A stretch of DNA of 11,389 nt from Angelakisella sp. Lineage in GTDB: Bacteria > Bacillota > Clostridia > Oscillospirales > Ruminococcaceae. This document shows, piece after piece, positions 1 through 6,443 of this stretch. Position numbers and translations under genes: made by a program. The notes under the pieces are model-generated. The model did no database searches. It was given only the letters and a program-made list of their open reading frames with translations, and was not told the origin of the DNA. Where the stretch lies: assembly GCA_022794295.1 (NCBI GenBank), contig JAAWEO010000045.1:1-11389 (forward strand). The letters are read 5' to 3'. Each line of letters starts with the position of its first letter. Within the stretch, counting starts at the first letter, position 1.

Positions 1-3
1 TTT

Positions 4-77
4 GTATCATGGCCGCTTTGCGGACATGATACCATGAAGCGAAGCGAAATGGTATCACCGGCCACCTTTTGGCCCGG
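4..77. repeat. Hairpin cluster with overlapping, mutually exclusive stems
   Basis: This non-coding stretch before the first promoter holds two inverted repeats that share bases. GTATCATG (4-11) pairs with CATGATAC (25-32), with CCGC/GCGG stacked inside. GATACCAT (28-35) pairs with ATGGTATC (49-56) around a purine-rich loop. Both need 28-32, so only one can form at a time. A third hairpin, CCGGCC with GGCC-CGG (58-77), follows. The style resembles the interspersed intergenic repeats common in GC-rich gut Clostridia. The left edge may be cut by the window. Whether it acts as RNA, as a 3' end of an upstream transcript, or only as a repeat cannot be told from here. Confidence 0.5.
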
Positions 78-125
78 TATAGCTGCCGGCCAGAGGGACA
101 GGGGGATCATTTTCTTTTCACCTGC

Positions 126-154
126 TTGCCTCCCCGGCCCATTTTGTGTATAAT
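126..154 (+). promoter_or_regulatory. Sigma-A-type promoter for the 200-712 gene
   Basis: A -35 box TTGCCT (126-131; 4 of 6 consensus positions) lies 17 nt upstream of a perfect -10 box TATAAT (149-154), which is preceded by TG dinucleotides. Transcription would begin near 161, leaving a leader of about 40 nt before the ATG at 200. The promoter overlaps an in-frame GTG at 146, which rules out that longer start. Confidence 0.7.
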
Positions 155-199
155 GGAGCTGAATCATCCGACATATTTTTACAAGGGGGCAATGATATT

Positions 200-712
200 A
201 TGAGGAGCAGCGGTGCGAAGCTTACCCTGGTCTCCCTGCTGGTTATCCTGACTGCGGTGGGGCTGGCCTGGGTGCTGGCTTGGGCTACGCCGGAGGGAGA
301 GGGCGGCGGAGACATGGGAGAAAACTGGGCCCCGGCCGTCCAGGAGGGCCGCCTCCCCGGCTTTGAGGATGCCACCGTCAACAACGACGGGCGGTATTTC
401 TTCTACCAAATCTGCAAGGATGTGGAGTTCTCCCGTCCCAGCGCCCCGGGGAACGTTCTGCTTGAGAACACCACCGGCAACGCCTTTGATATGCAGGTGG
501 AGTATGTAAGCGAGGATTACGGTGTGATCTACCGGTCCCCGGTCCTTGCCCCCAACACCCACCTGCTGAAGGATAAGCTGAACCAGGAGCTCCCCGAGGG
601 GACCTACCAGGTAAAGGCCAACGTTTACGTTCTGGACCCGGAGACTGGGGAGCAGGAGGAAACCTTCACCGAAAGCATCCAGCTCCAGGTGAAAAAGCCG
701 TTCTTCGGCTGA
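200..712 (+). CDS. Membrane-anchored or secreted protein of unknown function
   Basis: This is a 170-aa protein. The N-terminus has a short basic stretch (MRSSGAK) followed by one strongly hydrophobic segment at about residues 8-28, fitting a signal anchor or uncleaved signal peptide. A Gly/Glu-rich linker follows, then an extracytoplasmic domain (about 60-165) with alternating hydrophobic and polar residues and a beta-rich look. Its segments NVLLENTTGN, LAPNTHLLKDKLNQELPEGTY and VYVLDPETGE recall an Ig-like beta-sandwich seen in small surface proteins of gut Firmicutes; this is an impression, not a family assignment. The ATG at 200 is preferred because AGGGGGC (184-190) precedes it and the upstream GTG at 146 lies in the promoter. 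Function unknown. It is followed after 50 nt by pncB and may be co-transcribed, though a weak 4-bp hairpin with TTTT (723-738) lies between. Confidence 0.75.
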   Translation: MRSSGAKLTLVSLLVILTAVGLAWVLAWATPEGEGGGDMGENWAPAVQEGRLPGFEDATVNNDGRYFFYQICKDVEFSRPSAPGNVLLENTTGNAFDMQVEYVSEDYGVIYRSPVLAPNTHLLKDKLNQELPEGTYQVKANVYVLDPETGEQEETFTESIQLQVKKPFFG

Positions 713-762
713 TTCGGGCAAGCCGCGCCTGCGGTTTTCCCGGGAAAGGATCGTGAGAAGAA

Positions 763-2223
763 ATGACCCAGGGGCTTTATCAGGACAGAAATCTTACCAT
801 GCTGGCGGATTTTTACGAGTTCACCATGGCAAACGGCTATTTGGAACAGGGCGAAGGGGACTGCAATGTGGTCTTTGACCTTTTCTTCCGCCGGGTGCCG
901 GAGGCCGGGGGCTTTGCCATCTGTGCCGGGCTGGAGCAGGTGATCCAGTACATCCAGAACCTGCACTTTACCCAGGAGGACCTGGACTACTTCCGGGAGC
1001 GGGGCTGCTTCGGGGAGAAGTTTTTGGAGTATCTGAAGCAGTTTCGCTTTACCTGTGATGTTTGGGCCATCCCGGAGGGCACCCCCATCTTCCCCAACGA
1101 GCCGGTGCTCACGGTCCGGGGCCCCCTCCTCCAGGCCCAGCTGGTGGAGACTATGCTGCTGACCACCATTAATTTCGAGACCCTGATCGCCACCAAAACC
1201 AGCCGCATCGTCCGGGCGGCCGGGGACCGGGCGGTGGTGGAATTCGGCTCCCGCCGGGCCCAGGGGTATGACGCCGCCATTTTGGGGGCCCGGGCCGCCT
1301 ACATCGCCGGGTGCGCCGGGACGGCAAACACCATTGCCGACCGGGAGTTCGGCATCCCCGCCCTTGGCACCATGGCCCACAGCTGGGTCCAGGTCTTTCC
1401 CACCGAGTACGATGCCTTCCGGGCCTACGCCGAGACCTATCCGGACAACTGCACCCTTCTGATCGACACCTACAATGTCCTAAAGTCCGGCATCCCCAAC
1501 GCCATCCGGGTCTTTGACGAGGTGGTGGTTCCCCGGAGCTTCCGGCCCAAGGGAGTGCGCATTGACAGCGGCGACCTGGCCTATCTCTCCAAAAAGGCCC
1601 GGAAGCTGCTGGACGAGGCCGGGTACCCCGATGTGAAGATCATGGCCAGCAACTCCCTGGACGAGTACATCATCCGGGATCTCCTCCTCCAGGGGGCCAA
1701 GCTGGATATCTTCGGGGTGGGGGAGAACCTGATCACCAGCAAAGCGGAGCCGGTCTTTGGCGGGGTCTACAAGCTGGCCGCGGTGGAGCGTCCCGGCGGC
1801 TTCTGGGAGCCCCGGATCAAGATCAGCGAGACGGTGGAGAAGATCACCACCCCCGGTTTCAAGCGGCTGTGGCGGTTCTACAGCCGGGAAAACGGCAAGG
1901 CCCTGGCCGATTACATCACCCTGCGGGAGGAGCCCCCGGTGGACGACAGCCAGGATATTACCATCTTTGACCCCAACGCCGTCTGGAAGAAAAAGACGGT
2001 CTACGACTACACCGCCCGGGAGCTGATGGTCCAGGTCTTTGACCAGGGCCGCCTCTGCTACCAGAGCCCCGCCCTTTCGGAGATCCGCTCCTACTGTGCG
2101 GCCCAGCTGGATACCCTGTGGGACGAGAGCCTGCGCTTCGAGTACCCCCACCGGTACTACGTGGACCTTTCCCCCAGACTGTGGCAGATGAAGCAGGACC
2201 TGCTGGAAAAGATGAACGGGTGA
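763..2223 (+). CDS. pncB: Nicotinate phosphoribosyltransferase
   Basis: This 486-aa cytoplasmic enzyme joins nicotinate to PRPP, coupled to ATP hydrolysis, giving nicotinate mononucleotide for NAD salvage (Preiss-Handler pathway). Length fits the Firmicute form. Visible family marks are the N-terminal DFYEFTMANGYLE, the EFGSRRAQG segment, and the AHSWVQVF motif, whose His206 corresponds to the histidine phosphorylated during catalysis in this family. Further on are LLIDTYNVLKSGIPNAI, RIDSGDLAYLSKKAR (substrate/phosphate-binding barrel strands), and FGVGENLITS followed by VFGGVYKL, the PRPP phosphate-binding end of the barrel. A C-terminal extension follows. The ATG at 763 starts the conserved region about 15 residues upstream of DFYEF; an AAAGGA lies rather far upstream (745-750). 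The next gene starts 4 nt after its stop, implying translational coupling. Confidence 0.95.
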   Translation: MTQGLYQDRNLTMLADFYEFTMANGYLEQGEGDCNVVFDLFFRRVPEAGGFAICAGLEQVIQYIQNLHFTQEDLDYFRERGCFGEKFLEYLKQFRFTCDVWAIPEGTPIFPNEPVLTVRGPLLQAQLVETMLLTTINFETLIATKTSRIVRAAGDRAVVEFGSRRAQGYDAAILGARAAYIAGCAGTANTIADREFGIPALGTMAHSWVQVFPTEYDAFRAYAETYPDNCTLLIDTYNVLKSGIPNAIRVFDEVVVPRSFRPKGVRIDSGDLAYLSKKARKLLDEAGYPDVKIMASNSLDEYIIRDLLLQGAKLDIFGVGENLITSKAEPVFGGVYKLAAVERPGGFWEPRIKISETVEKITTPGFKRLWRFYSRENGKALADYITLREEPPVDDSQDITIFDPNAVWKKKTVYDYTARELMVQVFDQGRLCYQSPALSEIRSYCAAQLDTLWDESLRFEYPHRYYVDLSPRLWQMKQDLLEKMNG

Positions 2224-2227
2224 CACC

Positions 2228-2575
2228 ATGCCCTGTGTTCACGATTTTGGTATTGTGGAGGATGTGTCCGCTCTCCCCGAGGGTATTGGCTATGAGCCGG
2301 AGCGGTATGGCTGCGTCTGGATCAATGACGATTATCTGAGCGACTGGTGGCCCCGGCTGGAACTTATCCCCACCTTTTTCCACGCCCTGGACCGGCCGGA
2401 GCTGGGCCTGGCCCGGTACGGCATCACCCTGATTCCTCCGGAATCCCTCCCCGCCCTGGAGAAAATCGTTCTCTCCGACAGGCGGATCCAAACTGACGAG
2501 CAGCTGGTGGAGCTGTCCCGGGTCCTCCGGGAGGCCATGCGGCGGAAAAAATTTATGATCCACTTTGGCGTATAG
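2228..2575 (+). CDS. Small uncharacterised protein coupled to pncB
   Basis: This 115-aa protein is not one I recognise. It starts 4 nt after the pncB stop with only a weak GGGTGA-like ribosome site inside the pncB end, so translation probably depends on ribosomes finishing pncB. It has no signal peptide or membrane segment. The first half is acidic and aromatic-rich (YGCVWINDDYLSDWWPRLE); the second half looks helical (ESLPALEKIVLSDRRIQTDEQLVELSRVLREAMRRKK) and ends with FMIHFGV. Evidence that it is a real gene is its tight position inside the pncB-udp block, codon use like its neighbours, and the lack of any better frame here. It could be a small regulatory or accessory protein for salvage, but this is only a guess from position. 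Confidence 0.7.
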   Translation: MPCVHDFGIVEDVSALPEGIGYEPERYGCVWINDDYLSDWWPRLELIPTFFHALDRPELGLARYGITLIPPESLPALEKIVLSDRRIQTDEQLVELSRVLREAMRRKKFMIHFGV

Positions 2576-2632
2576 AAAGAACATGTTGCGAACCGAGAGC
2601 TGGTTGATATTGCTTTGAAAGGAGCATGACCG

Positions 2633-3394
2633 ATGGAAAAAATGTATCACGTAGGTTTTGACGACACCCACGGGGCGAGGTACGCCATCCTTCCCGGGGA
2701 CCCGGGCCGGGTGGAGAAGATTGCCGGCTTTTTGGAGAACCCCCGCTTCCTCTGCCAGCACCGGGAGTACACCACTTGGCTGGGGGAGCTGGAGGGGGAG
2801 AATGTGCTGGTGATGTCCACCGGTATGGGCGGCCCCTCCACCGCCATTGGGGTGGAGGAGCTGTACCAGACCGGGGTGCGGACCCTGATCCGCATTGGCA
2901 CCTGCGGCGGGATGGCTACCCCGGTAATGGGGGGCGACCTGGTGGTAGCCAATGCCGCCATCCGCATGGAGGGCACCAGCAAGGAGTATGTGCCGGTGGA
3001 GTTCCCGGCGGTATCCAACATTGAGGTGACCAACGCCCTTGTGGCGGCGGGGAAGAGCCTGGGCATCCCCACCCACTGCGGGGTAGTCCAGTGCAAGGAC
3101 TCCTTCTACGGCCAGCACAGCCCGGAGCGGATGCCCATGGGGGAGGAGCTGATGCAGAAGTGGCGGTCCTGGATCATGGCCGGATGCCTGGCCTCCGAGA
3201 TGGAGAGCTCCGCCCTGTTCATCGTTTCCTCGGTGCTGGGGGCCCGGGCGGGGTGTATCCTGAATGTTTGCTGGAACCAGGAGCGCAAGCGCCAGGGGCT
3301 TTCCAACCCGGAGTGCCACGACACCACCAACGCGGTCAAGGCCGCGGTGGAGGCGGTCCGGCTGCTGATCCGCCAGGAGAAAGCCGCAGAGTAA
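2633..3394 (+). CDS. udp: Uridine phosphorylase
   Basis: This 253-aa cytoplasmic protein belongs to the nucleoside phosphorylase I (PNP/UDP) family and splits uridine with phosphate into uracil and ribose-1-phosphate. It aligns by eye along its whole length with E. coli Udp. Marks are the phosphate loop LPGDPGR (Gly22, Arg26), HREYTTW, STGMGGPSTAI, RIGTCGG (Arg87 and Thr90 match phosphate-contacting Arg91 and Thr94 of E. coli), the uracil-site segment KDSFYGQHSPER (Phe158, Gln161, Arg166), and EMESSALF, whose Met190-Glu191 match the ribose-binding Met197-Glu198. The insert in the uracil loop is the Firmicute-type version. The ATG at 2633 has AAAGGAG (2618-2624) 8 nt upstream. It lies 57 nt after the small gene and is probably the last gene of the salvage operon, before the terminator at 3428-3470. 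Specificity towards other pyrimidine nucleosides cannot be read from sequence. Confidence 0.93.
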   Translation: MEKMYHVGFDDTHGARYAILPGDPGRVEKIAGFLENPRFLCQHREYTTWLGELEGENVLVMSTGMGGPSTAIGVEELYQTGVRTLIRIGTCGGMATPVMGGDLVVANAAIRMEGTSKEYVPVEFPAVSNIEVTNALVAAGKSLGIPTHCGVVQCKDSFYGQHSPERMPMGEELMQKWRSWIMAGCLASEMESSALFIVSSVLGARAGCILNVCWNQERKRQGLSNPECHDTTNAVKAAVEAVRLLIRQEKAAE

Positions 3395-3421
3395 GGCCCG
3401 AAGATCCCCATTCGAGGGAAC

Positions 3422-3470
3422 AAAAAAGCGCATCAGAAAAGGATGGCTCGCCATCCTTTTTTTGATGCGC
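3422..3470. terminator. Bidirectional intrinsic terminator between udp and fliB
   Basis: Outer arms GCGCATCA (3428-3435) and TGATGCGC (3463-3470) enclose an inner stem AAAAGGATGG (3437-3446) with CCATCCTTTT (3451-3460) around a CTCG loop. On the + strand the inner stem is followed by a run of T (3457-3463), serving udp. On the minus strand the full hairpin is followed by six T (complement of 3422-3427), serving the convergent fliB gene. Confidence 0.85.
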
Positions 3471-3489
3471 AAAATGGGGCTTTCAGCAA

Positions 3490-4757
3490 TTACCAAAGGA
3501 GATAGGCTGCGTGCCCCAGGCTGTCCAGGCCGGATACCTTGGCTAGGGCGTGGAAGGTTTTGCCAATGTTGCTGTGCTGGGTAATCCGGGCCAGAGCCAC
3601 CACCCCGCGGGTAAGGCGGCGCTGGTCGTCCTCGCCCTCCTCCGGGGGGAGGGCCGCCAGGAGGATCCGGAGCAGGGCGTACTGCTCGGCCAGCAGCACC
3701 GCGTTTTCCTCCAGGGAGATGCCCCTGGCTAGGAGGTACATGGGGAACATATCGGAGAAAAGGTAGCAGGTGAAGTAGTTTTCCACCGCCTGGGGGTTTC
3801 TTTCCAGGGTGGGGTCGGATTTGGCCTCGGTTTCCCGCAGGAGAGCTGATCCAGGGCGTGGAGGCCGATGCGGTAGGTGTTGTTGGGGGCGTCCCACTGG
3901 CAAAAGGCAGCCAGGCGGTCCAGAAGCCCCTGGTATACCGGCTTGCGTCCGGCGGCCAGAAGGTGAGCCATGGGCATCCGCAGGGCCCCGGCGTGGGCCT
4001 CCCGGCTGTAGGCGGGCTTCTGAAAGAGCTGGGAAAGGGTATCGGGCCGTTCCTTCATCAGCCGGATAAATTGGGCAGAGGAGGCGGGGATCTGGTCCGC
4101 CTTGTCCTCCTTCATCAGCTGGTCCGCCCGGCGGAGCAAAAGGCCGATAGCCAGGATCCGCTCCTTGGGGGTCCAGGTCTGGTCGGCCATCAGGTCCAGG
4201 CAGGCCTGGCGCAGGGGCTGACCAAAGGGCGGGGGAGGGGAGAAGCCCCGGCCCCGGACGGTGACCAGGGGGACCTGGGCGAGGGTGTCATCCCCGCCGG
4301 GGGTGTAGGATATCCGTTCGAATTCCACTGGCCCGCCGGAGAAAAGGGCCAGGCGCACCGCTTCCTCGCAGGAAAGGGAGAGGGAAACCTCCAGCAGGTC
4401 AGGGAGGAACTGAGTCTTTCTCCGGGGGTAGACGGTGCAGGTGGTGCAAAGGGCTTTTTCGCCCAGTAGCCGGAAGATATGGCAGCCGCCGTCCTCCTCC
4501 TGGAAGCTGCACTTACCATCCGCCGGATGGGCCAGGATGGCGAAGCTTTCCGGGGTGGCGTCCTTTTTCTTCCGCCGCAGTGCGGTGGAACAAAGGGCAT
4601 GGAACTCTGGGTCCCGGACATTCCGGTACAGGAAGTAATGGTCCTTGTCCACATCGATGCGCCAGGTATGGCAACAATTATCGGTGCAGGCAGGGCCGAT
4701 ACAGGAAAACTGCCGGCAGAACACCGGCTGAAGGATTTGGATCTCTTTGGCACCCAT
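3490..4757 (-). pseudogene. fliB: Flagellin lysine-N-methylase (FliB) family gene, frameshifted
   Basis: The N-terminal frame has the Cys-rich FliB signature: FSCIGPACTDNCCHTWRID (Cys19, Cys24, Cys28, Cys29), then KCSFQEEDGGC and LCTTCTVYPRR (Cys83, Cys92, Cys104, Cys107). In the family these cysteines are thought to hold an iron-sulfur cluster used to methylate lysines of flagellin. At about 3841-3845 (codon 305) the frame is lost at CTCTCC on the coding strand. It then runs into 37 Pro/Arg/Thr-rich residues and stops at 3729. The family C-terminus (LLRETEAKSDPTLE..., AVENYFTCYLFSDMFPMYL) continues in another frame to the stop at 3490. Adding one base, or removing a TC duplication, restores about 421 aa, a normal length. 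The ATG at 4757 has AGAAAGG 8 nt upstream, better than the GTG at 4766. No flagellar genes are nearby, so its target could be another protein. It may be a true pseudogene, a slippage-switched gene, or a sequencing error. Confidence 0.8.
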
Positions 4758-4819
4758 AGCGATCACCTTTCTTCGGATTTGTGGATGAGGGAAGATAACC
4801 CGTCAATTTGTTCCGCCCC

Positions 4820-4848
4820 ATTATAACATTTCCCCAAAGACTTGTAAA
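4820..4848 (-). promoter_or_regulatory. Strong sigma-A promoter for fliB
   Basis: Read on the minus strand, TTTACA (4848-4843) is followed after exactly 17 nt by TATAAT (4825-4820), with a TGn extended -10 element directly before it. The start would be near 4813, giving a leader of about 56 nt to the ATG at 4757. The promoter is close to ideal, so the frameshifted gene is probably still transcribed. Confidence 0.8.
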
Positions 4849-4851
4849 CCG

Positions 4852-4895
4852 GCGGCCTGATGGCCGCTGACGGACCCTACCCGCCGCTTCGCGGC
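4852..4895. repeat. Two small GC hairpins upstream of the fliB promoter
   Basis: GCGGCC (4852-4857) pairs with GGCCGC (4862-4867), and GCCGC (4883-4887) pairs with GCGGC (4891-4895) over a TTC loop. Neither is followed by a T run. They open the roughly 500-nt non-coding stretch 4849-5349 between fliB and lysR, which consists almost wholly of inverted repeats. Confidence 0.5.
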
Positions 4896-4900
4896 TTAAC

Positions 4901-5038
4901 GGTGTGCGAAAGGGATGGTGGGTGCCTGGAGTCCTGACGAGCACAAGGCGGAACGATTCCCCTGCCTTTGACAGACTGGATGGGGGTAACACCTGTCAGC
5001 CCAAGTCTCCAGGCACAGCCTTTCGTCCCGCACACACC
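4901..5038. other. Branched quasi-palindromic element, possible structured RNA
   Basis: About 138 nt fold back on themselves. GTGTGCG (4902-4908) pairs with CGCACAC (5029-5035). AAAGG (4909-4913) pairs with CCTTT (5019-5023), leaving a 5-nt bulge. GTGCCTGGAG (4922-4931) pairs perfectly with CTCCAGGCAC (5007-5016). Inside are two side hairpins: AAGGC-GGAA with TTCC-CCT-GCCTT (4945-4968), and TGACAG with CTGTCA (4969-4998). CTGAC (4934-4938) can pair instead with GTCAG (4995-4999). This long closing helix with an internal branch is unlike the simple hairpins around it. I could not match it to RNase P, tmRNA, SRP RNA, 6S RNA or a riboswitch class I know. It has no clear promoter or T run, so orientation is open. 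A small non-autonomous mobile element is the main alternative. Confidence 0.45.
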
Positions 5039-5060
5039 CTCGTAGGGTCTAAAGTTTGGG

Positions 5061-5188
5061 GCCGCCCTTTACAAAGGGCGGCAGGTCCAGGGCGGCGCCC
5101 TGGTCGCCCTCCGCAGAGGGCGAAATTCTTTATACGGAGTGAGCATTTTTCTTTGCTCCTTTCTTTTTGAAAGAAAAAAAGAAAGGAG
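5061..5188. repeat. Composite intergenic repeat made of four hairpins
   Basis: Four perfect inverted repeats follow one another. GCCGCCCTTT (5061-5070) pairs with AAAGGGCGGC (5073-5082). CCAGGGC (5087-5093) pairs with GCCCTGG (5097-5103). TCGCCCTC (5104-5111) pairs with GAGGGCGA (5116-5123). CTCCTTTCTTTTT (5156-5168) pairs with AAAAAGAAAGGAG (5176-5188). The order GGTCCAGGG, CCCTGG, TTCTTTG, CTTTCT, AGAAAG also occurs, inverted, at the right end of the window, which marks this as a member of an interspersed repeat family. No gene is supported here. Confidence 0.6.
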
Positions 5189-5224
5189 AAGCCTGCTCGC
5201 CCCGCACCCAGCTATCCTGCAAAT

Positions 5225-5244
5225 ACACCCCAGTGGGGTGTTTT
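5225..5244 (+). terminator. Terminator-like hairpin in the repeat region
   Basis: ACACCCC (5225-5231) pairs with GGGGTGT (5235-5241) over an AGT loop, and T's run to 5244. Flanking GCAAA and TTTGC extend the stem. It would end + strand transcripts crossing the repeat region before they run antisense into lysR. No + strand gene directly upstream needs it, except possibly an RNA from 4901-5038. Confidence 0.45.
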
Positions 5245-5260
5245 GCAACAACCGCCCCCC

Positions 5261-5295
5261 TCGAATGGACCGGCCCATAAGGCCGGTCCATTCGA
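5261..5295. repeat. Perfect 15-bp inverted repeat
   Basis: TCGAATGGACCGGCC (5261-5275) and its exact reverse complement (5281-5295) flank the 5-nt loop CATAA. The stem has no mismatch and no T run on either side. It could be a strong RNA hairpin at the lysR transcript end, a repeat unit, or a protein-binding palindrome. Confidence 0.65.
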
Positions 5296-5301
5296 CCCTC
5301 T

Positions 5302-5322
5302 AAAGGCCGCCCCCAGGCGGCC
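5302..5322 (-). terminator. Probable lysR terminator hairpin
   Basis: On the minus strand, 28 nt after the lysR stop, GGCCGCC (5322-5316) pairs with GGCGGCC (5311-5305) over a short TGGG loop and is followed by TTTA (5304-5301). The GC stem is perfect but the T run is short, so termination may need the 5261-5295 hairpin just beyond. Confidence 0.45.
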
Positions 5323-5349
5323 CTCCCTTCCCAATCAAGCCCTCAAGTA

Positions 5350-6333
5350 TCAAGACAACCCGACATCTATAGCCAGCGCCTCGTCCCCGTGCCTTGCCAG
5401 AAAATCCATGGCTTCGTCCCGGATGCTTTGGACCAGCTCCCGCACCACCGGGTAGCGGCGATAGGCCTGGGTGCAGTAGAACAAGCACAGGTCGGCACCG
5501 GCATAGTAGTCCCGGAAGGGAATGTACCGCAGCTGACCGCTTTCCAGCCCGTCGTACCGCTTGCAGGCCGGGGAGAAGGTGACCACATAGGCCTCCTTTT
5601 CCTTTCGGAGCAGGGTAACGGCGTTGTTCACCTCCGTTACCACCAGGCTTTTCACCCCGGAGGGCTTCTCGATCAGGTCGTAGAGAACGTTGCAGAGGGA
5701 TTTCTCCCGGGGGATCTCCCAAAGGTCCCGCACATCGGGGAGCAGCAGCCGGTGGGCCAAAAGCTCCTCCAGAGAGATGTCGCTGAGCCCCGCAAGGCTC
5801 CCCTCCCGGTTTACCAGACACCCGTAGCTGCCGTGGAACAGGGGCAGGGGATCCTGCTTCCACAGCTTGGAAAATCTGCGCAGAGAGCCCTCCTGGTTGC
5901 AAAGGGTCAGGGCCAGGGCCGGCTGCTGGGGGTCATAGGAGATATGCTCCTCCGCCTTCATGGTCATGATGTAGTTCAGGGTCAGGCTGGGGTAGCGTTC
6001 CCGGAACCGCAGCAGGATCTCCGGGATCAGAAAGCCGGAAAGAGAGGTGTGGACATAAATGTCGATGGCCCGGGGGAGCTGTTCCTTGGGCAGGGACAGC
6101 CAGCCATTGTACCATTCCACCATCTGCCGGGCCTGGGGCAGTATGCGCTGGCCCATTTCGGTCAGGGTGATCCCCGCCTTGTTCCGGAAGAATAGTTGGC
6201 CCCCCAGCTCCTGCTCCATCTGCTGGAGGGCCTTGGTAAGACTGGGCTGGGCAACATACAGCCGCTGTGCAGCTTCGTTAATGGAGCGGGAATCGGCCAG
6301 TACAACAAAATATTCCAGGGTTTTCAGCTTCAT
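5350..6333 (-). CDS. LysR-family transcriptional regulator
   Basis: This 327-aa DNA-binding regulator has the classic N-terminal LysR winged helix-turn-helix: LEYFVVLADSRSINEAAQRLYVAQPSLTKALQQMEQELGGQLFFR, recognition region at about residues 18-37, with GITLTEMGQRILPQARQM leading into the linker helix. Residues from about 90 form the effector-binding domain, starting IDIYVHTSLSGFLIPEILLRFRERYPSL. The ATG at 6333 is chosen over an in-frame ATG at 6372 because it places LEYF at the usual distance and has GGGAGGTGG just upstream; the longer form would add a tail unlike the family. The gene diverges from the 6496-11040 operon across a 162-nt AT-rich gap, the standard layout for a LysR regulator that controls its neighbour and itself. 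The effector is probably the operon's substrate or a product, which cannot be named. Confidence 0.92.
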   Translation of the reverse strand: MKLKTLEYFVVLADSRSINEAAQRLYVAQPSLTKALQQMEQELGGQLFFRNKAGITLTEMGQRILPQARQMVEWYNGWLSLPKEQLPRAIDIYVHTSLSGFLIPEILLRFRERYPSLTLNYIMTMKAEEHISYDPQQPALALTLCNQEGSLRRFSKLWKQDPLPLFHGSYGCLVNREGSLAGLSDISLEELLAHRLLLPDVRDLWEIPREKSLCNVLYDLIEKPSGVKSLVVTEVNNAVTLLRKEKEAYVVTFSPACKRYDGLESGQLRYIPFRDYYAGADLCLFYCTQAYRRYPVVRELVQSIRDEAMDFLARHGDEALAIDVGLS

Positions 6334-6367
6334 CCGCCAACCACCTCCCAAAAGATTATAGCTTTTT

Positions 6368-6421
6368 TTCATATCAAATAGGAATTTTATGTATTATACA
6401 AAACTATATTTCAATGATACA
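6368..6421 (+). promoter_or_regulatory. Candidate LysR operator and activated promoter of the operon
   Basis: TGTATTAT (6390-6397) and ATGATACA (6414-6421) form an inverted repeat with one mismatch, of the AT-rich interrupted-dyad (T-N11-A-like) type LysR proteins bind. A weak + strand promoter, TTCATA (6368-6373), 18 nt, TATTAT (6392-6397), overlaps it. A poor -35 box fits a promoter that needs an activator. The whole gap 6345-6480 is AT-rich against GC-rich genes. The exact start is uncertain. Confidence 0.35.
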
Positions 6422-6443
6422 CTATTTTCAGAGCATTTGTCAA
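6414..6443 (-). promoter_or_regulatory. Likely lysR promoter
   Basis: On the minus strand a consensus TTGACA (6443-6438) is followed after 18 nt by TATCAT (6419-6414; 5 of 6). Transcription would start near 6407 with a leader of about 74 nt. The -10 box overlaps the dyad at 6390-6421 and the -35 box overlaps the 6433-6451 palindrome, so regulator binding there would repress lysR itself. Confidence 0.55.

Noticed and set aside
146..199. Longer GTG start for the first gene
   Set aside because: The GTG overlaps the -10 box of the promoter, and the ATG at 200 has a ribosome site and begins a proper signal-anchor sequence.
721..738. Terminator between the first gene and pncB
   Set aside because: CCGC/GCGG followed by TTTT gives only a 4-bp stem, too weak to call; read-through into pncB is likely.
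1958..3496. Minus-strand reading frame of 512 codons
   Set aside because: It is antisense to pncB, the small gene and udp, and crosses the bidirectional terminator; no family resemblance.
4932..4960. Hammerhead ribozyme core (CTGACGAG followed by GGAAC)
   Set aside because: The CTGANGAG half is present, but there is no pairing stem II and the required GAAA is absent, so the core is not complete.
4904..5278. Short reading frames on both strands in the hairpin region
   Set aside because: They consist of translated inverted repeats, lack ribosome sites and resemble no protein.
5389..6195. Plus-strand reading frame of 268 codons opposite lysR
   Set aside because: The minus-strand frame is a clear LysR protein; this is its antisense shadow with no ribosome site.
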